Origin: Tissierellales bacterium
GTDB taxonomy: Bacteria > Bacillota_A > Clostridia > Tissierellales > JASKZW01
DNA length: 5,162 bases
Assembly (NCBI GenBank): GCA_030147425.1
Contig: JASKZW010000009.1
Coordinates: 1 to 5,162 of the forward strand
Direction of reading: 5' to 3'
A program made the translations under genes and the position numbers. The notes under the pieces are model-generated. The model saw only the letters and a program-made list of their open reading frames with translations. It searched no databases and was not told the origin of the DNA. Shown here piece after piece: positions 1 to 4,623 of this stretch. Within the stretch, counting starts at the first letter, position 1. Each line of letters begins with the position of its first letter.

Positions 1-1
1 A

Positions 2-262
2 ATTAATAAGCTTGTTTTTAAAAAAAACTTAGCTATTGAGGACTTGTCAAATATATCTGAAAAAGTAAAGGCTGGAAAATATGAGGATCTAATAAAAGAG
101 CTTTTAGATAAGTCTAAAATACAAGTAAAAACAAGAAATAAATTAGACTTAGAAATGACTATAATAAAAAAGATTGAAGATTTATATATAATAGAGCTTA
201 AGCTAAAATATGAGGACCCTAGATTTGTAAGGTGGGTGATTCCAGTTGTGGAGGGAGGTTAA
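2..262 (+). CDS. 3' end of an unrecognised gene, possibly a PilV-like minor pilin (5' truncated by window edge)
   Basis: The reading frame is open from the first bases of the window to a TAA at 260-262, giving 86 residues. No stop precedes the TTG at 44, and no properly spaced ribosome binding site lies before it, so this is the C-terminal part of a gene starting upstream rather than a small gene. The visible part is polar and lysine-rich: a helical stretch (EDLIKELLDKSK), then strand-like alternation (LYIIELKLKYED) and a hydrophobic tail ending PVVEGG. A C-terminal strand pair of that kind is common in minor pilins of the PilV/ComG type, and the next two genes also look like pilins. That is the only support for a pilin role; there is no diagnostic motif. 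The stop is followed at once by two more stops in a row (TAATGATAA). Confidence 0.55.
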   Translation: MNKLVFKKNLAIEDLSNISEKVKAGKYEDLIKELLDKSKIQVKTRNKLDLEMTIIKKIEDLYIIELKLKYEDPRFVRWVIPVVEGG

Positions 263-264
263 TG
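229..264 (+). promoter_or_regulatory. Two competing ribosome binding sites at the start of the 246-791 gene
   Basis: AAGGTGGG (229-236) lies 9 bases before the in-frame TTG at 246. GAGGGAGG (251-258) lies only 3 bases before an ATG at 262, which is in another frame and reaches a stop after 7 codons (262-285). No in-frame start codon follows the second site until ATG 294, which would remove half of the hydrophobic segment. Either the weak TTG is used, or the true start frame was broken by a small indel. Confidence 0.45.
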
Positions 265-791
265 ATAAGGCCTATATACTTGTAAAGGTATTAATGGCCT
301 TATTTATCTTTATGGCTATACTAAGAGCCAGTCTAAGTTGTTTAAATTCTTTAAAAAGATACAGCAAGACTTATTTATCAAATGCTGAAATTTTTTATGA
401 GGGAAGTTTCTTAGATGATTTTCTAGATAAGGAAATTAATATATCAGATAGGGTAATCAACTTAGATAAGCTTATTATTTTTTATAAAAAAGAAAATAAA
501 ATTCGTGAAAAAAACAATTACAATTATTCTATTTATATAGAAGATGGGGGAATAATATATAGGCAGGCTATTAATAGTGAAAGAGAGCTAAGCCATGAGG
601 AACTTGAAAAGTTTTTTAGCAGTTATAGGATAGGAAGAAATTTAATAACTAAGGGTATAGAATATTTTAATCTTTATATAGAAGGGAATTTATTAGTTTT
701 AGAGTTTAAATATTTTTCTAGTAAAAGTCATAAAAAGATTTATGACATTTCCTATAAACTAAAAAATATAGAAGGGGATAATAATGGATAG
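246..791 (+). CDS. Hypothetical protein with degenerate prepilin-like N-terminus (possible minor pseudopilin)
   Basis: I do not recognise a named family. The 181-residue protein has one hydrophobic segment at about residues 10-26 (YILVKVLMALFIFMAIL) and then a polar, tyrosine- and lysine-rich domain with beta-strand-like patches (YNYSIYIEDGG, FNLYIEGNLLVLEFKYF). The segment aligns by eye with the prepilin motif G|FTLIEVLxAL: Ala9 would stand for the -1 glycine and Lys14 for the usual Glu at +5, so both key positions are altered. A minor pilin of the PilW/ComGF sort is the best guess, supported by size and neighbours. The start is uncertain. TTG at 246 is the only start codon in frame before the hydrophobic segment, and AAGGTGGG at 229-236 could serve it with 9 bases of spacing. 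A better-looking Shine-Dalgarno at 251-258 lies inside the frame and points to an out-of-frame ATG at 262. It overlaps the previous gene by 17 bases and the next by 8. Confidence 0.6.
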   Translation: MWREVNDKAYILVKVLMALFIFMAILRASLSCLNSLKRYSKTYLSNAEIFYEGSFLDDFLDKEINISDRVINLDKLIIFYKKENKIREKNNYNYSIYIEDGGIIYRQAINSERELSHEELEKFFSSYRIGRNLITKGIEYFNLYIEGNLLVLEFKYFSSKSHKKIYDISYKLKNIEGDNNG

Positions 792-1602
792 GGGATATTT
801 TAATTTAACCACACTTCTTATTTTTTTTATAAGTATTTTAATTACCACTTTTATATCTTTAAATACAGCTTATAAAGTAGATATAGTTGAAAGCAAACTG
901 AGGGATAAAAAAATATTAAATACTGCCTATTGTGAAGCCCATGCCTTGTTAAGAAATAAGGAGTTTTTAAATAGCTTTTATTCTGATTTTTCTAAATGGA
1001 GTAGGTCCCAGCTTAAGAGGATTGCTTATAAAAAGAAATTTAGTTTTAATAGCCTATTAAATAATAAAACTATTGACTGTTTAGTTCATTATGACAAAAG
1101 AAGGGCAAGGGATAGAATTAATATTAGCTTTAATCTTGCATACTTGGGTCAAAGAAAATATGTTAGTATAGATTGTAAGCTCCCTAAAAAAGTCTTATTA
1201 AAAGAAAGACCTTTTATAGGAAAAAGTGATTTAAAAAATTTAGAAGAAAAAAAGCTTTTAGAGGAACTACTTAACTCTTTGAGTCCTGAAGATAGTTATT
1301 TAATAGAGAAGTCTGAAGGAATATATGAGGGAGTTTATATAAGTGATAATCTTATCTTAGATAAGGACTTTTACTTGGATGGTATCCTAATAGTAAAGGG
1401 GGAAGATGTAGAGATAGATGAAACTAAGGAAATTAATGTGAATGGTCTTATTATTACCAAAGAAGATTTAAGGGAAAAGTTTAAAAAAATTAATATAAAA
1501 TATGACTTTAAAAATATAATTGATTCATCCTGTAAATTAATTAAACTTATGGAATTAGAAATAGATAATATAAAAGTATATGGAGGTAGAATAATTGCTT
1601 AA
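784..1602 (+). CDS. Hypothetical membrane-anchored protein, PilX/GspK-like layout
   Basis: This is a 272-residue protein whose function I cannot name with certainty. A short N-terminus, MDRG, runs straight into a hydrophobic helix (residues 5-26). RG|YF resembles a prepilin peptidase site, but the +5 residue is Thr rather than Glu. A helix follows with spaced polar residues (NTAYKVDIVESKL ... LNTAYCEAHALL, about 27-56), like the Ala/Glu-rich helix after the transmembrane segment in PilX-type proteins. The middle (about 57-190) is basic and poorly conserved. Residues 196-225 read FYLDGILIVKGEDVEID ... NVNGLII, a strand-turn repeat reminiscent of the surface-protein or PilX C-terminal pattern in Clostridia. 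The ATG start has GAAGGGGAT upstream and overlaps the previous stop by 8 bases; the 3' end overlaps aroK by 8 bases, so all three genes are probably translated in a coupled way. A pseudopilin or type IV pilus assembly role is inference from layout and neighbours. Confidence 0.65.
   Translation: MDRGYFNLTTLLIFFISILITTFISLNTAYKVDIVESKLRDKKILNTAYCEAHALLRNKEFLNSFYSDFSKWSRSQLKRIAYKKKFSFNSLLNNKTIDCLVHYDKRRARDRINISFNLAYLGQRKYVSIDCKLPKKVLLKERPFIGKSDLKNLEEKKLLEELLNSLSPEDSYLIEKSEGIYEGVYISDNLILDKDFYLDGILIVKGEDVEIDETKEINVNGLIITKEDLREKFKKINIKYDFKNIIDSSCKLIKLMELEIDNIKVYGGRIIA
1582..1597 (+). promoter_or_regulatory. Ribosome binding site that fixes the TTG start of aroK
   Basis: GGAGGT at 1582-1587 sits 7 bases before TTG 1595, and the protein that follows begins MLKKNLFYLIGMPG, placing the Walker A loop where shikimate kinases have it. 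No ATG or GTG lies in frame between this site and the P-loop. The site lies inside the last codons of the previous gene, so ribosomes ending there can restart on aroK. Confidence 0.75.
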
Positions 1603-2125
1603 GAAAAACTTATTTTATTTAATAGGTATGCCAGGAGTGGGTAAAACTACTATTGGGAAAAAATTAGCCAAGGAACTTTCTTATAAATTTATTGATTTAG
1701 ATCAATATATAGAAGAAAAACTAGATAGGGATATAACTAATATATTTAAAAAAGATGGTGAAGGCTATTTTAGAAAGAAAGAATCCTACTTTTTAAAGGA
1801 AGTTAGTAAGCTAGATTCAACTCTTATAGCTACAGGGGGAGGGCTTGTAACTGGGGAGAAGAATATTGATTTAATGAAAAAAACTGGACAAGTAATATTC
1901 CTAGATGGGAGTCATAAGGTAATTAAAAGGAATATTTTAAAAGGAAATTCTAATAGGCCTTTATTAGAAGAGGGAGACCTTGAGAAAAAGTTAGAGAAAC
2001 TATATAGAGATAGAATAGATAAGTATCTTTTAGCAGCAGATTATAGGGTCGAAATAAGGGAAGAGGATAGTGTAGAAGATATAGTTTTAAAAGTAATTGA
2101 AAAAATAAATATGTCTTGTAGTTAA
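1595..2125 (+). CDS. aroK: Shikimate kinase
   Basis: Phosphorylates the 3-hydroxyl of shikimate with ATP, the fifth step from DAHP toward chorismate, in the cytoplasm. The 176-residue protein has the full family set. The Walker A loop is GMPGVGKT (11-18). The shikimate-binding Asp pair is in FIDLDQ (Asp34, Asp36), and Arg60 with Glu63 sit in YFRKKE. The triple glycine ATGGG is at 79-83. Arg121 lies in the lid (NRPLL), and the conserved Arg140 is in RDRIDKY. Length is typical for AroK. The hydrophobic tail seen in some bifunctional forms is missing, so this is a monofunctional kinase. It starts with TTG behind a strong GGAGGT and overlaps the upstream pilin-like gene by 8 bases, so it is probably co-transcribed with that cluster. 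aroQ follows after 38 bases. All catalytic residues are intact. Confidence 0.96.
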   Translation: MLKKNLFYLIGMPGVGKTTIGKKLAKELSYKFIDLDQYIEEKLDRDITNIFKKDGEGYFRKKESYFLKEVSKLDSTLIATGGGLVTGEKNIDLMKKTGQVIFLDGSHKVIKRNILKGNSNRPLLEEGDLEKKLEKLYRDRIDKYLLAADYRVEIREEDSVEDIVLKVIEKINMSCS

Positions 2126-2144
2126 TTTAAAGGATTGATATAAT
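2116..2144 (+). promoter_or_regulatory. Possible sigma-A promoter before aroQ (extended -10)
   Basis: TATAAT at 2139-2144 is preceded by TG one base away (TGaTATAAT), an extended -10. A weak TTGTAG at 2116-2121 stands 17 bases upstream as a -35. Transcription would begin near 2151, about 13 bases before the aroQ ATG. In DNA this AT-rich a chance match is likely enough that I give it modest weight, but it sits in the widest gap between aroK and efp. Confidence 0.35.
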
Positions 2145-2163
2145 AAAATTGTGTGGTGATAAA

Positions 2164-2592
2164 ATGAGAAGAGTAGTGCTTATAAATGGTCCAAACCTAA
2201 ATAAATTAGGCTCTAGAGACAATAAAATATATGGCTCCCTTTCCTATAATTCTTTAATTAAGGATTTAGAGGAGTATGCTAGGAGCTTAGATATAGAGCT
2301 TTTATGCTACCAGTCAAATTCAGAAGGAGAGATAATAGATAAGATACAAAACATATCTGAATATGATGGGTTAATAATTAACCCAGGAGCCTACTCCCAT
2401 TATAGTTATGCAATTAGAGATGCACTAGAAGATTTATCTATACCTAAAATAGAAGTACATATATCAAATATATATGACAGAGAGGCTTTTAGGCAAAAAT
2501 CAGTTACAGCAGCTGTAATGGATGGACTGATAGCAGGCCTAGGTATTGATGGGTATTATATAGCTTTATACGGACTAAAATTAAAATTTTAA
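2164..2592 (+). CDS. aroQ: 3-dehydroquinate dehydratase, type II
   Basis: Dehydrates 3-dehydroquinate to 3-dehydroshikimate, the third step of the shikimate pathway; type II enzymes are cytoplasmic dodecamers. The 142-residue protein matches the family length. It begins with the signature NGPNLNKLGSRD (8-19), with catalytic Arg18 and Tyr23 (IYG) in the flexible lid. It then has SNSEGEIIDKI (51-61), NPGAYSHYSYAIRDAL (73-88), EVHISN with catalytic His99 (97-102) and REAFR (106-110). The end, VMDGLIAGLGIDGYYIAL, is also typical. I chose ATG 2164 rather than the TTG at 2149: the signature then begins at residue 8 as usual, and GGTGAT at 2155-2160 can act as the binding site. Type II and type I dehydroquinases are unrelated; this is clearly type II. 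It acts two steps before the adjacent AroK; the intervening reductase AroE is not in this window. Confidence 0.96.
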   Translation: MRRVVLINGPNLNKLGSRDNKIYGSLSYNSLIKDLEEYARSLDIELLCYQSNSEGEIIDKIQNISEYDGLIINPGAYSHYSYAIRDALEDLSIPKIEVHISNIYDREAFRQKSVTAAVMDGLIAGLGIDGYYIALYGLKLKF

Positions 2593-2610
2593 TAAATTGG
2601 AGGTATTATA

Positions 2611-3168
2611 ATGATAGCAGCAGGAAGTTTTAAAAGAGGTATGACTTTTAAAAAAGATGGAAATATATATGAAGTAATAGAGTTTCAACATGTTAAGCCA
2701 GCTAGAGGTGCGGCTTTCTTAAGAACAAAGATAAAGGATATAAAATCAGGGACAATAAAAGAAGAAACTTTAAATCCAAACGATAAATATGAAATAGCTA
2801 GAATAGAAGATAAGGAAATGCAATATATCTATAATGATGGAGAGTTTTACTACTTTATGGATAATGAGACATATGAGCAAATTCCTTTAGCTTATGAGTT
2901 CGTAAAGGATGCCATAAAATATATAAAGGAAAATTCAACAGCAATAGTAAAGTTCCATGAAGGAAAGCCTTTTGAGGTTAGTGCACCAAGTTTTGTTGAA
3001 TTAGAAGTAACACATACAGAACCAGGAATTAAGGGAGACACAGCAACAGGTGCAACAAAACCAGCTGAATTAGAGACAGGAAAGGAAATTCAGGTACCAT
3101 TATTTATCAATATAGGAGATGTGGTTAAGGTAGATACGAGAAGTGGAGAGTACTTATCCAGAGTTTAA
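2611..3168 (+). CDS. efp: Translation elongation factor P
   Basis: Binds between the P and E sites of ribosomes stalled on consecutive prolines and promotes peptide bond formation. At 185 residues it has normal length and all three domains: an N-terminal KOW-like barrel (1-62), a central OB domain (about 67-125) and a C-terminal OB domain (about 130-185). The last carries the family signature region [16 protein letters not shown] followed by [23 protein letters not shown]. The tip loop reads [14 protein letters not shown], placing Arg32 where B. subtilis and E. coli have the modified lysine and Ala31 where most relatives have glycine. The start is firm: GGAGG at 2599-2603 lies 7 bases before the ATG. 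It lies 18 bases after aroQ, an old Firmicutes neighbour. No epmA, earP or ymfI-like modification gene is in the window. Confidence 0.97.
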   Translation: MIAAGSFKRGMTFKKDGNIYEVIEFQHVKPARGAAFLRTKIKDIKSGTIKEETLNPNDKYEIARIEDKEMQYIYNDGEFYYFMDNETYEQIPLAYEFVKDAIKYIKENSTAIVKFHEGKPFEVSAPSFVELEVTHTEPGIKGDTATGATKPAELETGKEIQVPLFINIGDVVKVDTRSGEYLSRV

Positions 3169-3189
3169 TTATACTTAGGAGGTGTAAGT

Positions 3190-3585
3190 ATGGCAGAGTT
3201 TGATAACAATGAAATAGTAGAGCATGGTTCAGTAAAAATCTCCAATGAAGTAGTAGCGACAATAGCAGGCCTAGCAGCTACTGAAATAGAAGGTGTTGCT
3301 GGCATGAGTGGAGGTTTTACAGGAGATATAACTGAAATGCTTGGTATGAAAAACCTTGGAAAAGGTGTAAAAGTAGAAGTTGGAAAAGAAGAAACTGCAA
3401 TAGATGTTTTTGTTATAATGAAATATGGATCAATGATAGCAGAAGTTGCTAAAAAAGTTCAAGAAAACATAAAGAAAACTGTAGAGACTATGACAGGCTT
3501 ATATGTAGTAGAAGTAAATGTTCATGTTCATGGGATAAAAATACCTAAGGATCCTAATGACACTGATGAGCCTAGAGTAAAATAA
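3190..3585 (+). CDS. Asp23/Gls24 family envelope stress response protein
   Basis: A small cytoplasmic protein (131 residues) of the Asp23 family, the group that includes B. subtilis YqhY and YloU. Relatives are abundant, sit beneath the membrane through AmaP, and are linked to cell envelope stress or, for YqhY, to fatty acid synthesis; the biochemical activity is not settled. Visible family features are the start EHGSVKISNEVVATIAGLAATEIEGVAGM, the variable glycine-rich loop with GDITEMLGMKN, the strand IDVFVIMKYG, the helix IAEVAKKVQENIKKTVETMTGL and the ending VVEVNVHVHGIKIPKD. GGAGGT at 3178-3183 with 6 bases of spacing supports the ATG. It lies between efp and amaP; a hairpin follows its stop codon. 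Position next to nusB suggests it is the YqhY counterpart. The chemical task remains unknown. Confidence 0.92.
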   Translation: MAEFDNNEIVEHGSVKISNEVVATIAGLAATEIEGVAGMSGGFTGDITEMLGMKNLGKGVKVEVGKEETAIDVFVIMKYGSMIAEVAKKVQENIKKTVETMTGLYVVEVNVHVHGIKIPKDPNDTDEPRVK

Positions 3586-3589
3586 AAAA

Positions 3590-3612
3590 ACCCTCTGAAG
3601 ATATCAGAGGGT
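3590..3612 (+). terminator. Hairpin after the Asp23-family gene (partial or bidirectional terminator)
   Basis: CCCTCTGA (3591-3598) pairs perfectly with TCAGAGGG (3604-3611) around a 5-base AGATA loop, and A3590 can pair with T3612, giving 8 GC-rich pairs plus one. The stem starts five bases after the stop codon of the Asp23-family gene. The + strand tail is only TAATTTT, so termination in gene direction may be incomplete. The run of seven A bases before the stem (3584-3590) would make a full U-tail for transcripts on the - strand. Readthrough to amaP would then lower its expression relative to asp23. Confidence 0.8.
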
Positions 3613-3646
3613 AATTTTAAATATTTTAACAAGGAGGACTTGGCTA

Positions 3647-4195
3647 ATGGATATTTTAACAAAATTAATTTTTATAATACTAAGCTTAGTTTTTATTGCT
3701 TTAAACTTAGTCCTTATGCTTGTACCTACACCAATATTTAATAAATATTTAACAGATAGGGCACCATATATGATTAATAATTTATATGGAAACTATTTTT
3801 TAAGCTTATTAGGTGCTATAATTATAGGGGCTATAATATATATAATGAGATATTTTTTAGGACAAAAGAAGAAAGAATACGGTAAATTTATAAATCTAGA
3901 AACAGAAGCTGGAAATATTAATATATCTTCAAAGGCAATCTATGGTTTAGTCCAAGACTTAATTAGAAAAAACTATCCAGAAATACAAGATCCAAAAATA
4001 GGGGTAGTTTTTGAAGATGATCTTATTAACTTAAAGATACAGGCCCATGTTAATACAGAAATAGATATGTTAGATACTATAAATAGCATGCAAGCTAGTA
4101 TAGGAGAGAGAGTAAAGGAATTTACTAGCTTAGAAGTAGGGAAAGTTGATATTTATATAGAAGATATAGCTGAAGGAAATAGAAATTTAAAGTAG
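3647..4195 (+). CDS. amaP: Alkaline shock response membrane anchor protein AmaP
   Basis: Anchors Asp23-family proteins to the cytoplasmic membrane. The 182-residue sequence shows two hydrophobic helices, about residues 6-26 and 49-71, joined by a short loop containing the PTP turn (27-29). A basic patch follows (GQKKKEYGK), which favours a cytoplasmic tail. The tail (about 85-176) has an Asp23-like pattern of its own: GNINISSKAIYGLVQDLI, DLINLKIQAHVNTEIDMLDTI, and a final strand pair at VGKVDIYIEDI. GGAGG at 3633-3637 with 9 bases of spacing supports the ATG. It is next to its expected partner upstream, with the hairpin between them, and nusB follows 14 bases after its stop. In staphylococci and other Firmicutes amaP commonly comes with a small DUF2273 gene; none is found here. 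Confidence 0.88.
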   Translation: MDILTKLIFIILSLVFIALNLVLMLVPTPIFNKYLTDRAPYMINNLYGNYFLSLLGAIIIGAIIYIMRYFLGQKKKEYGKFINLETEAGNINISSKAIYGLVQDLIRKNYPEIQDPKIGVVFEDDLINLKIQAHVNTEIDMLDTINSMQASIGERVKEFTSLEVGKVDIYIEDIAEGNRNLK

Positions 4196-4209
4196 CAGGA
4201 GGAAGTTAT

Positions 4210-4608
4210 ATGAGTAGGAAGGTTGCAAGAGAATCAACTATGAAGTTACTATATGAAATGGAAATGAATAAGGAGTTTAGTGAGGAAAAAATAGAAGATT
4301 TTTTAAGTTACAAAGATTATAGTAAAAATGAAGTAGATTACATTAAAGATATTGCAGAGAATTTTATAGAAAAGAAAGATAAAATAGATGAGCTTATAGA
4401 TAAGAATGTTAAAAATTGGAGTTTAGATAGGCTTTCTAAGGTGGATTTATCTATATTAAGAATTGCTGTTTATGAAATTTATTATAGGGCAGATATACCT
4501 AAGGAAGTATCCATAAATGAAGCAGTGGAGATTGCTAAAAAATATAGCACTGATGAATCATCTAAATTTATAAATGGAATTTTAGGAGGTTTAGTTGAAT
4601 CTTTATAA
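4210..4608 (+). CDS. nusB: Transcription antitermination factor NusB
   Basis: An all-helical RNA-binding protein that, with S10 (NusE), binds boxA in rRNA leader transcripts and helps antitermination of rRNA operons; it is cytoplasmic. At 132 residues it has the usual size. Family features are RESTMKLLYEMEMN near the N-terminus, then WSLDRLSKVDLSILRIAVYEI (70-90), IPKEVSINEAVEIAKKY (96-112) and SSKFINGILGG (117-127). AGGAGG at 4197-4202 lies 7 bases before the ATG, just after the amaP stop. xseA follows 15 bases after its stop, so nusB and xseA are very likely co-transcribed with amaP. Nothing is missing or odd. Confidence 0.96.
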   Translation: MSRKVARESTMKLLYEMEMNKEFSEEKIEDFLSYKDYSKNEVDYIKDIAENFIEKKDKIDELIDKNVKNWSLDRLSKVDLSILRIAVYEIYYRADIPKEVSINEAVEIAKKYSTDESSKFINGILGGLVESL

Positions 4609-4623
4609 AAAAGGAGATTAATA

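Noticed and set aside
44..262. A separate 72-residue gene starting at TTG 44
   Set aside because: The frame is open back to the first bases of the window and no well-spaced ribosome binding site precedes the TTG, so it is the tail of a longer gene.
262..285. Seven-codon ORF (ATG 262 to TAA 283-285) as a leader peptide
   Set aside because: It has no amino acid run tied to regulation and no attenuator follows; it is better seen as a sign of the uncertain start or frameshift of the surrounding gene.
2149..2163. TTG 2149 as the start of aroQ
   Set aside because: It would add five residues before the usual start, lies at the expected transcription start of the candidate promoter, and has no good ribosome binding site, whereas ATG 2164 fits the family.
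2580..2593. Perfect 14-bp palindrome ATTAAAATTTTAAT across the aroQ stop
   Set aside because: It is all A and T and made of ordinary Lys, Phe and stop codons; too weak for a terminator and matching no operator consensus that I know.
2530..3274. 13-base repeat ATAGCAGGCCTAG in aroQ (2530-2542) and in the Asp23-family gene (3262-3274)
   Set aside because: Both copies encode Ile-Ala-Gly-Leu in conserved family motifs with the same preferred codons; coincidence of coding is the simpler explanation.
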